In this document: positions 7,167-17,556 of the stretch, piece after piece | How the letters are laid out: the number at the start of each line of letters is the position of its first letter | How positions within the stretch are numbered: position 1 is the first letter of the stretch | Source of the DNA: Campylobacter jejuni subsp. jejuni 414 | GTDB taxonomy: Bacteria; Campylobacterota; Campylobacteria; Campylobacterales; Campylobacteraceae | Length of the DNA stretch: 47,635 bases | Reading direction: 5' to 3' | Assembly (NCBI GenBank): GCA_000163995.1 | Contig: CM000855.1 | Span: forward strand, 138,127-185,761 | The notes under the pieces: model-generated | Databases searched by the model: none | Told to the model about the DNA's origin: nothing | What the model saw: only the letters and a program-made list of their open reading frames with translations | Made by a program: the position numbers and the translations under genes

Positions 7167-9772
7167 AGACTCGCTTGTTCCTGCACTTCTTTATAGCTTT
7201 CTATATAATCGCCCACTCTCATATCATCACACCCTTCTATACCTACGCCACATTCATAGCCTTTTGCTACTTCTTTAGCGTCATCTTTAAAGCGTTTAAG
7301 TGAACTTACATTACCTTCATAAACCACGACTCCATCACGGATAAGGCGAATTTTAGCCCCACGGTTAATCACCCCTTCAGTTACCATACAACCTGCAATT
7401 TGTCCGATTTTTGGCACATTGATCACTTGTCTAATCTCTGCTTGTCCTAATTGCTCTTCAGAGATAATCGGACTCATCATGCCACCAAGCAAGGCTTTTA
7501 CATCATCTAAAAGATTATAAATCACATTATAAGTTTTAATTTCCACGCCTTTATCTTTAGCACGCTCTTTAATCTCACCTGTTGGGCGTATGTTAAAACC
7601 TAGCACTATAGAGTTTTCACTCGCACTTGCAAGCTCTATATCACTTTGTGTGATTCCTCCTACCCCACTGTGTATGATATTAACTTTAATCTCATCATTT
7701 CTAAGTTTTTCTAAACTTGATTTTAAAGCCTCTAAAGATCCTTGCACATCAGCTTTTAAGATAACAGGCAAGGCTTTTAGATTGCCTTCTTTAATCTTCG
7801 CTCCAAGTTCATCAATGCTCACTTTAGTAGATTTGCTAAGTTCTTTTTGACGGTTATATTCGTGTCGTTTATTAGCGTATTCTCTTGCTTCTTTATCCGT
7901 TTTTACTGCAATTAAAATCTCTCCTGCATCTGCTACTTCACTAAGCCCTACAATAACGCCACATTCACCTGGTTTGATTTCTTTTAAAGCCTTACCTTGA
8001 TCATCGCTCATCGCACGTACTTTTCCATAAGCCTCACCCGCAACCACAGTGCTTCCTACACTAAGTGTTCCATTTTGCACGATGATAGTAGCTACCGCAC
8101 CGCGTCCTTTTTGAACAGAGCTTTCTATAATGCTTGCTTTAGCAAAGCTTTTTGGATTGGCCTTAAGATCTAAAATATCAGCTTGTAAAAGCACGATTTC
8201 AAGCAAATCTTCAATTCCCATTCCTGTCTTAGCCGAAACTCCTACAAACTCGTATGATCCGCCCCATTCTACTGGCATGATTTCCATTTCTGCAAGTTGA
8301 GTTTTTACCATATCAGGATTTGCTGCTTCTTTATCCATTTTATTGATTGCAATGATAATAGGCACGCCTGCTGCTTTAGCATGATTTATCGCTTCTTTAG
8401 TTTGTGGTTTTACTCCATCATCTGCAGCTACAACGATGATTACAATATCAGTAATACTCGCACCCCTTGCACGCATAGCCGTAAAAGCTTCATGACCTGG
8501 AGTATCGATGAAAGTGATTTTACGCCCATTTTTTTGTACCATATAAGCGCCCACATGCTGAGTAATCCCACCTGCTTCGCCGCTTACAACGCGTGATTTT
8601 CTGATATAATCAAGCAAAGAAGTTTTACCATGATCAACATGCCCCATGATAGTAATAACAGGGGCTCTAGTTACTAAATCTTTTTCATCAACTTCTTGCT
8701 CATAATCTTTTACATAATCAAACTCATCAGCTTCATTAATGATATTGATCTCTATGCCAAATTCAGCCGCCAAAATTTCAATCGCATCTTCATCCAAAAA
8801 ATCATTTTTTGTTGTCATCATTCCAAGCATAAAAAGTTTTGAAATCACTTCACTAGTGCTTTTTCCTATCTTATCTGCAAATTCATACACACGAATTTCT
8901 TTAGAAATAGAAACACTACTTACCTCTTCTACTTCTTTTTTTTCAATCTTCTTAGGTGGTTTTTTACGACTTCTTCTTTGAATTCCACCTTCAAGTCCAA
9001 AACCCGCAGAATTTCCAATAGCTTGTCTTATAAAATTAGGTTGCTTTTTATTGATATTTTGCGGTCTTTCTTGCTCTTTTACACTAAAATCAGGCAATAC
9101 CACCTCATCTTCATCGTCTAAAGAAATGTCACCAAAATCATGCTCGTCTAAAAAATTCATTTTTTCAATGTTTTCTTTTTTACTCGCAACAAAAGCTTTC
9201 TTTTCTTTTTTCTTTTTCTTTAAACTCTCATCAGCATTTGAAAACATGGTTTTTAGACTTAAACGTTCTTCATTATTGATAGATACATCATTTGAATTTT
9301 TTACTTCTTCTTTTTTAACTTGAATTTCTTCTTCATCTTTTTTCTTTTTAACAATAACAAGCCCGCGTCTTTTAGCTAAAGTTGCACTAGCAAGGCTTTG
9401 TGGTTTACGATCATCTATAATTTCTTGTTTTTCTTGTTCTTTTGCACTTTCTTTTTGAGTTTTTACTTCTTCTTTTATAATCTCTTGTTTAAGTTTTTCT
9501 TCTTTTTTAGATTCTTTTTTTCCGGATTCGTTTAGCTTTTCTTGTTCTTTTATATTTTCTTTTTTAGGCTTTTTTGGGGTTTTGATATTTTTCTTAAAAG
9601 CTTCTGGAATTTCTCTTGTTTGTATATATTCATAAATAGCTGCTGCAATCTCAGGTTCTACAGCATTTGATGCCATTTTGATTCTAAGTCCTAATTCATT
9701 TGCTTTTTCAATAATTTCCTTACTATCATAACCCAATTCTTTTGCGATTTCATGAATTCTAATCTTTGCCAT
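7163..9772 (-). CDS. infB: Translation initiation factor IF-2
   Basis: An 869-aa GTPase that brings fMet-tRNA to the 30S and promotes subunit joining. Residues 1-50 form the IF2N domain. Residues ~60-290 are a Lys/Glu-rich, low-complexity linker, and a second IF2N-like segment is at ~290-350. The G domain holds GHVDHGKT (377-384), DTPG (423-426) and NKMD (477-480), followed by domains II to IV, with the C-terminal initiator-tRNA-binding domain complete. It overlaps ylxR upstream (14 bases) and rbfA downstream (4). Corresponds to Cj0136. Confidence 0.97.
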   Translation of the reverse strand: MAKIRIHEIAKELGYDSKEIIEKANELGLRIKMASNAVEPEIAAAIYEYIQTREIPEAFKKNIKTPKKPKKENIKEQEKLNESGKKESKKEEKLKQEIIKEEVKTQKESAKEQEKQEIIDDRKPQSLASATLAKRRGLVIVKKKKDEEEIQVKKEEVKNSNDVSINNEERLSLKTMFSNADESLKKKKKEKKAFVASKKENIEKMNFLDEHDFGDISLDDEDEVVLPDFSVKEQERPQNINKKQPNFIRQAIGNSAGFGLEGGIQRRSRKKPPKKIEKKEVEEVSSVSISKEIRVYEFADKIGKSTSEVISKLFMLGMMTTKNDFLDEDAIEILAAEFGIEINIINEADEFDYVKDYEQEVDEKDLVTRAPVITIMGHVDHGKTSLLDYIRKSRVVSGEAGGITQHVGAYMVQKNGRKITFIDTPGHEAFTAMRARGASITDIVIIVVAADDGVKPQTKEAINHAKAAGVPIIIAINKMDKEAANPDMVKTQLAEMEIMPVEWGGSYEFVGVSAKTGMGIEDLLEIVLLQADILDLKANPKSFAKASIIESSVQKGRGAVATIIVQNGTLSVGSTVVAGEAYGKVRAMSDDQGKALKEIKPGECGVIVGLSEVADAGEILIAVKTDKEAREYANKRHEYNRQKELSKSTKVSIDELGAKIKEGNLKALPVILKADVQGSLEALKSSLEKLRNDEIKVNIIHSGVGGITQSDIELASASENSIVLGFNIRPTGEIKERAKDKGVEIKTYNVIYNLLDDVKALLGGMMSPIISEEQLGQAEIRQVINVPKIGQIAGCMVTEGVINRGAKIRLIRDGVVVYEGNVSSLKRFKDDAKEVAKGYECGVGIEGCDDMRVGDYIESYKEVQEQASL

Positions 9773-10016
9773 TTAAAAATATCTCCTTAAGTCCTTGCTG
9801 AGTAATTTTGGTGTTTAAATTTTTACATATTTTAGAAAATGCTTTTTGTAAGATTTTATCTTCTTTTTCAATACAATTTTGACATAAATATCCACTTCTT
9901 CCATCTTCTGCTTTAGGTATGATATCCCCTAAAACTACTTTAAATCTAAATAATGCATTTTGTTCAAAGCGATTTTTACACACTATGCACATTCTAATTG
10001 GTATATGCTTTTTCAA
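9759..10016 (-). CDS. ylxR: YlxR-family (DUF448) nucleic-acid-binding protein
   Basis: An 85-aa small basic protein. Its features are [11 protein letters not shown] with the CxxC pair near the start, a [13 protein letters not shown] segment matching the family's G-R-G-A/S-Y-x-C motif, and an alpha-helical C-terminus. YlxR proteins sit next to infB in many bacteria and are thought to bind RNA or act as transcriptional cofactors; the role in Campylobacter is unknown. It ends inside the infB start. Confidence 0.8.
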   Translation of the reverse strand: MKKHIPIRMCIVCKNRFEQNALFRFKVVLGDIIPKAEDGRSGYLCQNCIEKEDKILQKAFSKICKNLNTKITQQGLKEIFLNGKD

Positions 10017-10040
10017 AATTATATCTTTTTTTTATATTTT

Positions 10041-10918
10041 TTAGCAAATTTCAAAGCCATTATCATCAAATTCTAAATATTGCACACGAAAATCTTTAAA
10101 TTTTTCTTGCATTTTCTTTGCTAAAGCCAAAGCATTATCTTTAAAAGCTAAAGAAAAAAAACTTGAGCCTGAGCCTGAAAGAGTACTCATTAAAGCTTGA
10201 TTTGCTAAAGCAAATTTTTGTACTTCAAAAAGTTCAGGTAAATTTTTCATACGATTGATTTCATGAAACTTATCTTGACTTGCAAATTTTAAAAACTCGT
10301 ATTTTTTCTCCAAAAAACAAGCGGTTAAAAATGAAGCGTGAGAAAGATTAAAAACCGCATCGTTAAAACTTAAATTTTTGGCTAAAGCTTGGCGTGATTG
10401 TTCTGTACTCATTGCTAAATTTGGTATCACAACCACAGCAGCTAAATCTTTATCAATCTCTTTTTTAATGCTATAAATTTTATTTTTTTCAACCAAAGAG
10501 CATACAAAACCGCCAAGCGTAGCTGGAGCTATATTATCTGGATGATTTTCGTAGATTAAAGCCTCATCTAAAATGCGTTCTTTTTCTACTTTAAATCCGC
10601 TCATATAATAAGCACTAGCAATAGCTCCAACAATCACAGCTGAGGAACTTCCCAACCCTCTTGATAAAGGGATATTATTTTGAAAGATAAAGCGAAAATT
10701 ATCTCTTTTTCCACTTAGTTTTTCATAAATTTCATAAAAAATATTTACAAATATATTATTTTTTTAAGGAAAATATTATCACTACCCTCACCTTTAATGC
10801 TAATGCTAAAAACACAAGATTTTTGGATTTGAGTTTCATTAAAAAGCTTTAAACTAAGTCCTAAACAATCAAAACCTGGCCCTAAATTCGCACTCGTAGC
10901 GGGAACTAAAATTTTCAA
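10041..10918 (-). pseudogene. thrB: Homoserine kinase, frameshifted at an A7 run
   Basis: ThrB (GHMP kinase family) phosphorylates homoserine for threonine synthesis. The start is TTG at 10916-10918, giving [19 protein letters not shown], the family N-terminus. At 10759-10765 seven A's (sense) put the frame out. One more A would give [19 protein letters not shown] and join smoothly to the ATP-binding GLGSSSA segment and the rest of the protein (open from 10655 to 10041). Everything else looks intact. Either a recent frameshift causing threonine need, a slippage-prone tract, or a sequencing undercall. Corresponds to Cj0134. Confidence 0.8.
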
Positions 10919-10926
10919 ACTTCATC

Positions 10927-11355
10927 CTAAATTACATCTAAAAAATAAAAGGGAAGATTATCATTATTTAGTTTAAGCTCTTGTAAATTTTTTGGTAAAA
11001 AAAACTTTGCTGGAGTATTTTGCTCTAAACAAATTTCACCCTCTTTATATACAAAACAAAAATTTTTATTTGCACTTATGGGCTTATAGTCATTTAATTC
11101 AAAAGCACTCACTGCAAACAAAGGAATATCTTTTACTATACTTAAAGTTCTTAAACTTACATAAGAAATTTTAATTCCCATATAAGAACCTGGGCCATTA
11201 GTGTAAATTAAACTTGTAAAATCATATTGTTTTAACAATTTATCTAAAATTTTTGGTAAAAACTCACTTGCTTTTTCTTCACTTTCGTAAGTTTTTACAA
11301 GTTTATCATCTTGATAAATTCCGATCATTAAAGGCTTAGACAAGGCATTAAGCAA
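10927..11355 (-). CDS. tsaB: TsaB-like protein (tRNA threonylcarbamoyladenosine biosynthesis), short form
   Basis: A 142-aa protein resembling the N-terminal half of TsaB, the scaffold partner of TsaD/TsaE in t6A37 tRNA modification. The diagnostic piece is IYTNGPGSYMGIKISYVSLRTLS, which matches the family's G-P-G-S-F/Y-T-G-x-R-x-G block, followed by the short strand IPLFAVSAFEL. Typical TsaB is about 220-230 aa, so the C-terminal lobe is reduced. The start is a TTG at 11355 because the only upstream in-frame options before a TGA are ATT and ATA codons; it overlaps no essential residue. It sits between lpxC and thrB. Corresponds to Cj0133. Confidence 0.65.
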   Translation of the reverse strand: MLNALSKPLMIGIYQDDKLVKTYESEEKASEFLPKILDKLLKQYDFTSLIYTNGPGSYMGIKISYVSLRTLSIVKDIPLFAVSAFELNDYKPISANKNFCFVYKEGEICLEQNTPAKFFLPKNLQELKLNNDNLPFYFLDVI

Positions 11356-11366
11356 AAGAGATGTTT

Positions 11367-12251
11367 TTATACAAATACCTTTTCATAAGCTTTTTGGGTT
11401 GTTTTTTCAAGGCTTACAATTTCGTAAGCATCTTTATCTTTTAAAACTTCTTTAGTAAGCAAATGATTTAAATGGTGACTTCCAGCATATGAAGTATAAT
11501 CCCCAAAAACACGGTATCCAAGTAAGGTTAAATCCCCAATTGCATCTAAAATTTTATGCCTTACAAACTCATCTTTAAAACGTAAACCTTCAGGATTTAA
11601 AATACGATTTTCATCTACCACTATAGTATTTTCCAAACTTCCGCCTAGTGCTAAATTCATACTCCTAAGAGCTTGAACATCTTTTAAAAAACCAAAAGTT
11701 CTAGCTCTTGCTATGTTTTCTATATAATTTTTTTTACTGAATTCAAAATTATAACTTTGTTCACCTATAACAGCATTATCAAATTTAATTGTATAATTAA
11801 TACGAGGTTCTTTAGTAGGAGTTAAACGCACAAATTTATTGCCATCTCTTACTTCTATAGACTTTTTAATTACCATGATTTTTTTAGGTGCGTCAAGTTC
11901 TTTCACTCCTGCTTCATCAAGCATCATGCAAAAACTAATACTTGAACCATCCATAACAGGAGCTTCATTTGCATTTAAAACTATACGCACATTATCAATC
12001 CCATAAGCATTGATCGCACTCATTAAATGCTCTATTGTAGAAATAAATCCACGATCATCTCCTAAAACAGTTGCCATTTGAGTATTGATTACATTTTCAG
12101 GGCTTGCTTTGTAACTTACATTAAGATCACTTCTAAAAAATACTATACCACTATCTGCTTCTAAAGGCTCTAAAGTAATTTCTATAGGCTCACCCTTATG
12201 AAGTCCTATACCTACACCTTTGACAGTTTTTGCTAAAGTTAATTGTTTCAT
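11367..12251 (-). CDS. lpxC: UDP-3-O-acyl-N-acetylglucosamine deacetylase LpxC
   Basis: A 294-aa zinc metalloenzyme performing the committed step of lipid A synthesis. Zinc ligands are His75 (IEHLMSA), His232 and Asp236 (RHKILDAIGD), and the catalytic His is in SHHLNH (259-263). Length and motif spacing are normal. The ATG at 12251 shares its first base with the end of the upstream M23 peptidase frame (TAATG), so the two are translationally coupled. Corresponds to Cj0132. Confidence 0.95.
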   Translation of the reverse strand: MKQLTLAKTVKGVGIGLHKGEPIEITLEPLEADSGIVFFRSDLNVSYKASPENVINTQMATVLGDDRGFISTIEHLMSAINAYGIDNVRIVLNANEAPVMDGSSISFCMMLDEAGVKELDAPKKIMVIKKSIEVRDGNKFVRLTPTKEPRINYTIKFDNAVIGEQSYNFEFSKKNYIENIARARTFGFLKDVQALRSMNLALGGSLENTIVVDENRILNPEGLRFKDEFVRHKILDAIGDLTLLGYRVFGDYTSYAGSHHLNHLLTKEVLKDKDAYEIVSLEKTTQKAYEKVFV

Positions 12252-13624
12252 TAATTTTTTCCTAAAATAATTTTTTTACCATGATTTAAAACATTGTAAA
12301 TATTATTCTCTATCCATCTTTTATCTTGCCATTGTTCAGGACGGGTTTCAACACCTTGAACTAAAACTCCAAAATGCAAATGATCACCTAAAGCTAAGCC
12401 ACTTGTTCCTGTTCTACCTATAATACTTTGTTTATCAATCACTTCATCTAAATCAACATTTTTAAAAGAACAATGCCCATAAAGACTATAAACACCAAAA
12501 CCATGGTAAATAATTAAATTTAAACCATAAATCCCATTTTCAGCAGCAAAAACAACTTTGCCTGAGTTATTACTTACAATAGGGGCTTGCGCTACGCTTG
12601 CTAAATCAATCCCCATATGATAAGAATCACTGACAAATTGCCCATTATAAGAATAATACCTATGATCAGCAAAATCTGCTACCTTCATACCATTTTTAAG
12701 AGGTAAAAATAAGTTTAAACCAAAATTATCAATTTTTTCCTCAGGTACTTTTGAAGTGATTTCATGGATAAGCTCTTCATTGTTATTTCTTAAGGTTTCA
12801 TTGACAAATTTAAATTTTTCATAACGATTGAAGTTGTTATCTTTTGGGGCATATCGACTGGCTAGATTTTTAATCTTTCCATCTAAAAATTTATCCGTAA
12901 GATTAATATTTGAAACGCGATATTTACGATTAACAGAATGATACCTTATACGCTCTTTTGAAATATTGCCCGCTTTATCTGTAGCAACAACAAACGCGCG
13001 AAATTCCTCATCTCTTGCATCCCAAGCAATCAAAGCTGCATAATAACCCTCTTTCACATAAGGCGTAGCTTTAAAAATTTTGCCTTTATTTGTTTTTATA
13101 TAAACCTTATCTAAATTAGCATCATCAGCTTTAAAAACAACAGCTGCAGCACCACCTTGTTCAATTTGATAAGAATTGCTTATGATATTAATTTTTGGAG
13201 CCGTATTGTCTATCAATACTGCAATTTGTTTTCTTGCTTTATTGCCGCTAAAAAAATTCCAAAGGCTAGAATCTTTAGCTATTACTTCCAAAACAAAAGA
13301 TTTTACATTTTCTTTATAAGCAAATTTTGGCAAAGTAACTTGTAAAGTAATATCTTTTAAATTAGAAATCTTTTCATCTGCTATAACCATTGCACTAGTA
13401 TTGTCATCTTTGTGCAACATAATTTGCACATTTTTAATAGAACTTTTATCACCTTTAACATGCACTAAAATAGGTTTCTTAAGATCAGTATATACAACAT
13501 CAGGAATTAAAATTTGAGGAGAACTTTTTTCAAAAATACTTAATCTTGAAATAAAAAAAATCAAAATTGCTATTAAAACTAAAATTAAAACAGATAAATA
13601 AGTTTTGTCTTTTCTTTTTGGCAT
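12251..13624 (-). CDS. M23-family peptidoglycan endopeptidase, membrane-anchored
   Basis: A 457-aa protein with an N-terminal membrane anchor (about residues 10-27), Ig-like/beta-rich regions through ~240, and a C-terminal LytM domain. The zinc site is complete: His336 and Asp340 (HMGID), His384 (YGHCS) and His417 in the HLH motif (415-417). It would cut peptide crosslinks or tails of peptidoglycan in the periplasm; related enzymes shape the helical cell in Campylobacter and Helicobacter. It is first in the run after the promoter at 13676 and precedes lpxC. Corresponds to Cj0131. Confidence 0.88.
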   Translation of the reverse strand: MPKRKDKTYLSVLILVLIAILIFFISRLSIFEKSSPQILIPDVVYTDLKKPILVHVKGDKSSIKNVQIMLHKDDNTSAMVIADEKISNLKDITLQVTLPKFAYKENVKSFVLEVIAKDSSLWNFFSGNKARKQIAVLIDNTAPKINIISNSYQIEQGGAAAVVFKADDANLDKVYIKTNKGKIFKATPYVKEGYYAALIAWDARDEEFRAFVVATDKAGNISKERIRYHSVNRKYRVSNINLTDKFLDGKIKNLASRYAPKDNNFNRYEKFKFVNETLRNNNEELIHEITSKVPEEKIDNFGLNLFLPLKNGMKVADFADHRYYSYNGQFVSDSYHMGIDLASVAQAPIVSNNSGKVVFAAENGIYGLNLIIYHGFGVYSLYGHCSFKNVDLDEVIDKQSIIGRTGTSGLALGDHLHFGVLVQGVETRPEQWQDKRWIENNIYNVLNHGKKIILGKN

Positions 13625-13675
13625 AACCTTACCTTAACAATTCTCAATGCTTTTGTTGTCTTTGGTATCAATTTT

Positions 13676-13681
13676 ATTATA
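13676..13681 (-). promoter_or_regulatory. -10 box (TATAAT) of the M23 peptidase-lpxC operon
   Basis: The minus strand reads AAATATAATAAAA in the 80-base gap between tyrA and the M23 peptidase, about 52 bases from its ATG. It may start the long cotranscribed run down to rimP, since no later gene in that run has a comparable gap. Confidence 0.5.
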
Positions 13682-13704
13682 TTTTTAGTAAATATCTAGT
13701 AAAT

Positions 13705-14532
13705 TTATAAAATTTCTCTTAGAGTATTAGCCTGTTTCATCCATTCTCTTAATTCATCATTTTTATCTAGTTGTATCATTTGTTTACATCGCTCTAATTC
13801 TTGTTGAAAAAAATCAATAGAGTTTAATAAATTATCTTTATTTTGCAAAAAAATACTTTCCCACATTTGTGGCGATGATTTTGCGATTCTACTCATACCC
13901 TTAAACGATCCTCCTGCTAAATGAACAATATTTCTTTTATCTTCTTCTTTCATTACAAAATTAGCCAAAGAAAAACTAATAACATGAGGCAAATGTGAAA
14001 TAATAGCAGCATGGTGATCATGAGCTTTACTATCCATAAAAACAATTTTCATGCCTAAATGAGAAAAAATTTCCACCGCTCTTTTTTGATGCAAATCATC
14101 AGCTATTTCGCTATCACAAAGTACACAAACAGCATCTTTATAAAGCTCCTTAAAAGCTGCTTTTGGACCCGAATTTTCAGTTCCTGTCATAGGGTGAGCA
14201 AAAAGAGTTTGTTTGATTAAATTCCTAGGCAAACTTTCTATAATTTTTCTTTTTGTACTTCCAAGTTCTATAATTGTTACATTAGAAGGTAAGTCAGCTA
14301 ATTTTTGTAAAATTTCTATGATAACATTAACAGGAGTTGCAATAAAAATTATATCACACAAAGCTAAATCTTTAAATTCTATAAGCTCGTGAATAAGACC
14401 TAGTTTTAAGGCATCTTTTTCATTTTCTTTACTTAAATCCATACCATAAACACAAGAAATAAGCTTATTTTCTTTTAAATAAAGTCCCAAAGACCCGCCC
14501 ATAAGTCCAAGCCCTATAATTGCTATTTTCAT
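13705..14532 (-). CDS. tyrA: Prephenate dehydrogenase TyrA
   Basis: A 275-aa NAD(P)-dependent enzyme that turns prephenate into 4-hydroxyphenylpyruvate for tyrosine synthesis. The Rossmann motif GLGLMGGSLG (7-16) is followed by the HPMTGTENSGP block that binds substrate and the conserved SHLPHVISF helix. There is no chorismate mutase or ACT domain, as usual in this lineage. It is divergent from bamA, with -10 boxes on the two strands overlapping. Corresponds to Cj0130. Confidence 0.93.
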   Translation of the reverse strand: MKIAIIGLGLMGGSLGLYLKENKLISCVYGMDLSKENEKDALKLGLIHELIEFKDLALCDIIFIATPVNVIIEILQKLADLPSNVTIIELGSTKRKIIESLPRNLIKQTLFAHPMTGTENSGPKAAFKELYKDAVCVLCDSEIADDLHQKRAVEIFSHLGMKIVFMDSKAHDHHAAIISHLPHVISFSLANFVMKEEDKRNIVHLAGGSFKGMSRIAKSSPQMWESIFLQNKDNLLNSIDFFQQELERCKQMIQLDKNDELREWMKQANTLREIL

Positions 14533-14569
14533 ACTTTTTGCCTTAGTTTTTTTGTTAAATTTTTTTTGC

Positions 14570-14576
14570 TATTATA
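14570..14576. promoter_or_regulatory. Overlapping divergent -10 boxes for tyrA (-) and bamA (+)
   Basis: The seven bases TATTATA give TATTAT on the plus strand, preceded by a TTTTTTTG run, a common Campylobacter pattern. They give TATAAT on the minus strand, 39 bases from the tyrA ATG. The two promoters would compete for polymerase. A 6-bp stem (14578-14583 with 14588-14593) follows in the bamA leader. Confidence 0.5.
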
Positions 14577-14607
14577 CAGCTTTTAATAAAGCTTTAGGTA
14601 AAAATCA

Positions 14608-16827
14608 ATGAAAAAATATTTTATTAGTATTTGTGCTTTAGTTGCTATGGCTAATGCAGTAACCATTAAGGATATTAAATTTATCGGTTTAAATCATTTA
14701 TCAAATGCAAGCGCCATAAATATCACAGGACTTAAAATAGGTGAGGAAATAAATCCCGCAAAAATCAACACTGCTGTTCTTAATCTTTATAAACAAAATT
14801 ATTTTGAAAATATCGCAGTAGAGAATAACAATGGAGTTTTAGAAATCATAGTTACTGAAAAACCAATCATAGCAAAGGTTAGTATAACAGGTATAGCTTC
14901 AAACGATAGAAAACAAGTTGAAAGTATTTTAGGCATTAAAAGAGGAACATTACTTGATGAAGGAAGTATAAAAGAAGCTATTGAGCGTATTAAAGCCTAC
15001 TATGAAGCAAAAAGTTATTTTGATACTATCGTAGAATACAAAAAAAAGACCCTAGAAAATACCGATGGATTAGAACTTGAATTTATAGTAAATCGTGGTG
15101 AAAATATCATTATTGATAATGTTTATTTAAGTGGAGCTAAGAAATTTTCATATTCTGATATAGAACCTGCTGTTGTTAACAAAGAAAAAGAATTCATGGG
15201 CTGGATGTGGGGACGCAACGACGGAAAATTAAAAGTTTTTGAACTTAGCAATGATAGCTCAAGAATTGCTGATGAGTATATGAAAAAAGGATATTTGGAT
15301 ATTCAAGTATCTTCTCCTTATCTTAAAACCTACACAGACACTTATCAAGCAAATTTAACTTATTTTATCAAAGAGGGAAAGCCTTATAAAATTAAAAGCA
15401 TAAGCATAGAAAATCCTTTATTTAACGACAAGCAAAATGCACAAACAGTAAAAGATCTGCAATCAAGTGCTGGCAAAACCATCAATATAGAAGACATTAG
15501 AAAAGATGTTAAAACCATTGAAACACAAAGTGCTGATTTAGGTTATGCATTTGTAGAAGTCTATCCTGATATTCAAAAAAATGATCAAACTCAAGAAGCT
15601 ACTGTTGTATTTAAAGTAATTCCTCATGATAAAGTTTATATAAGAAATGTTATCATTTCGGGAAATTCACGCACTGTAGATCGTGTAATACGCCGAGAAT
15701 TATATATAACAGAAGGTAATTTATACAATAGAACAGACTTAAGCGAGTCAAAAAATGCTTTAAAAAGAACTTCTTATTTTGATGATGTAAACATCAAAGA
15801 AGAAAAAGTTGATGATACACATATTGATTTAATTGTTGATGTTAAAGAAGCTTCAACAGGTGCTATTTCTGGAGGTATTGGCTATGGATCAAGTGATGGT
15901 ATTTTGCTTAATGCTTCATTATCAGACACAAACATCTTTGGCTCAGGAATAAAAAGTTCTGTAAGTGTAGATAAAAGCGATGATACTTTATCAGGAAGAA
16001 TCAGCCTTATAAATCCGCGCGTTTTTGATAGTCAATATAGTTTAGGCGGAACGCTTTATTCAAATGATTATGAATGGGATAATTATTCAGAAAAAAATTA
16101 TGGCTTTGATATAACAGTTGGACGCCAATTTGCAAGATATTACAATGTAAGCTTAACTTATAATCTTGAACAAAGCGATATTTATCACTTAAGCCCAACA
16201 CTCTTAAGAACAGGATATGAACTTGGAAAAAGCATTAAAAGCTCTGTAACTCCAGCAATCACCTTTAACAATACAGATGATTATTATCTACCGCGATCAG
16301 GTATCATTGCCTCAACTAGTTTAGAATACGCTGGACTTGGCGGAGATCAAGAATTTATTTCCTCAAGCTCCAAATTTAACTTTTATCAAGGCTTACAAAA
16401 CTATATAGGATATGATCTTATTTATCGCTATAAAGCAAGTTTTTATAAAGTATGGGATGAAGGCTATTTACCAATTAACCAAAGAATCTATTTAGGTGGC
16501 ATTAGATCAATACGCGGTTTTGAAAGCAGAACAGTAAGTCCTAAAAACCAATGGGGTGATGAAGTGGGAGGAACTATAGCTTTTGCCAATTCTGTAGAAC
16601 TTAGCTTCCCTTTGATTGATAGAATCAAACTTCGCGGTAGTGTATTTTTTGATTATGGTATGATAGGACGCAAAAATTTAGATGAAATAAAAAGAATGAG
16701 TACAGGTATAGGCATTGAATGGATTACACCTATTGGACCTTTACAACTTGTATTTGCTAAACCTCTCAATGATAAAAAAGGCGATGATACTAATAGTTTC
16801 GAATTTAACCTTGGAACACGCTTTTAA
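14608..16827 (+). CDS. bamA: Outer membrane protein assembly factor BamA
   Basis: A 739-aa Omp85 family protein, the essential core of the complex that folds beta-barrel proteins into the outer membrane. A signal peptide ends at about residue 17-18 (MANAVT). Five POTRA repeats extend to about residue 410, starting with ITVKDIKF-like strands, followed by a 16-strand barrel. The L6 loop signature is GGIRSIRGFE, close to the family's V-R-G-F/Y, and the protein ends in an aromatic residue (GTRF) as outer-membrane barrels do. Length is normal. It leads the plus-strand run. Corresponds to Cj0129c. Confidence 0.95.
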   Translation: MKKYFISICALVAMANAVTIKDIKFIGLNHLSNASAINITGLKIGEEINPAKINTAVLNLYKQNYFENIAVENNNGVLEIIVTEKPIIAKVSITGIASNDRKQVESILGIKRGTLLDEGSIKEAIERIKAYYEAKSYFDTIVEYKKKTLENTDGLELEFIVNRGENIIIDNVYLSGAKKFSYSDIEPAVVNKEKEFMGWMWGRNDGKLKVFELSNDSSRIADEYMKKGYLDIQVSSPYLKTYTDTYQANLTYFIKEGKPYKIKSISIENPLFNDKQNAQTVKDLQSSAGKTINIEDIRKDVKTIETQSADLGYAFVEVYPDIQKNDQTQEATVVFKVIPHDKVYIRNVIISGNSRTVDRVIRRELYITEGNLYNRTDLSESKNALKRTSYFDDVNIKEEKVDDTHIDLIVDVKEASTGAISGGIGYGSSDGILLNASLSDTNIFGSGIKSSVSVDKSDDTLSGRISLINPRVFDSQYSLGGTLYSNDYEWDNYSEKNYGFDITVGRQFARYYNVSLTYNLEQSDIYHLSPTLLRTGYELGKSIKSSVTPAITFNNTDDYYLPRSGIIASTSLEYAGLGGDQEFISSSSKFNFYQGLQNYIGYDLIYRYKASFYKVWDEGYLPINQRIYLGGIRSIRGFESRTVSPKNQWGDEVGGTIAFANSVELSFPLIDRIKLRGSVFFDYGMIGRKNLDEIKRMSTGIGIEWITPIGPLQLVFAKPLNDKKGDDTNSFEFNLGTRF

Positions 16828-17552
16828 TGAAAGAATTTTTAGATGCTTGCTTAAATGCAAATTTGCAAATACGTAAGTATCTAAACAATATTCCACAAAA
16901 CGATCTTAAACTTTGTTCAAGATTAGGTTATAATGAAAATCAAGGCTATGAGCTTGACTTAAAATGTGAACAAATTTTCATAAAATATCTTAGTTGCTTC
17001 GGGCAAATTTTTTCTGAAGAAAGTGGCTTGATCGGAGAAACTAGCTCAAGACAAATGATTCTTGATCCTTTAGATGGAAGTTCAAATTTTGTTTCTAAAA
17101 TACCTTTTTATGGTACTTCTATAGCACTTATGGAAGAAGATCAAGCAAAAAGTGCTTTTATTTGCAATCTTGTCAGTCAAGAAATTTTTGCTTTTAGCGA
17201 CAATCAAGCTTTCAAATCCAATCTTTCTAATCCAAAATACTCTCCTTTAACATCTAATCTATTTTCTACAATAGGTATAGTTGAAAAAATTTCACTTCGT
17301 CCAGAACTTCTTGGTTTTTTAACAAAAAATCAATTAAAATTTCGTTCTTTAGGTGCAACAGCCTTAAGTCTTGCTTATACTTCGTATTTTAGTTTTGTAT
17401 TAATTCTTGGAGAAACACGAATTTTTGATACAGCAGGAGCTTTGATAATTCATCAAAATTTATATATAGAAAAAAATGAAAATTTCCTTCTCCTAAGCCA
17501 AGACAAGAAAATTTTTGATATAATCTTAGAATTTTTAAAAAATAATAGGTGA
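16827..17552 (+). CDS. Inositol monophosphatase family protein
   Basis: A 241-aa member of the Mg-dependent FIG/IMPase superfamily. Metal ligands are visible: Glu64/65 (SEESG), Asp80 and Asp83 in DPLDGSSNF (80-88), and a late FDTAGAL that stands in for the usual W-D-x-A motif. Substrate may be inositol phosphate, 3'-phosphoadenosine phosphate or a sugar phosphate; the sequence does not decide. The Trp-to-Phe change in the last motif is mild. Its ATG overlaps the bamA stop by one base (TAATG). Corresponds to Cj0128c. Confidence 0.85.
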   Translation: MKEFLDACLNANLQIRKYLNNIPQNDLKLCSRLGYNENQGYELDLKCEQIFIKYLSCFGQIFSEESGLIGETSSRQMILDPLDGSSNFVSKIPFYGTSIALMEEDQAKSAFICNLVSQEIFAFSDNQAFKSNLSNPKYSPLTSNLFSTIGIVEKISLRPELLGFLTKNQLKFRSLGATALSLAYTSYFSFVLILGETRIFDTAGALIIHQNLYIEKNENFLLLSQDKKIFDIILEFLKNNR

Positions 17553-17556
17553 ATAT

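Noticed and set aside
8297-8596. Plus-strand 99-aa reading frame
   Set aside because: Lies antisense inside infB, with no ribosome site or recognisable domain.
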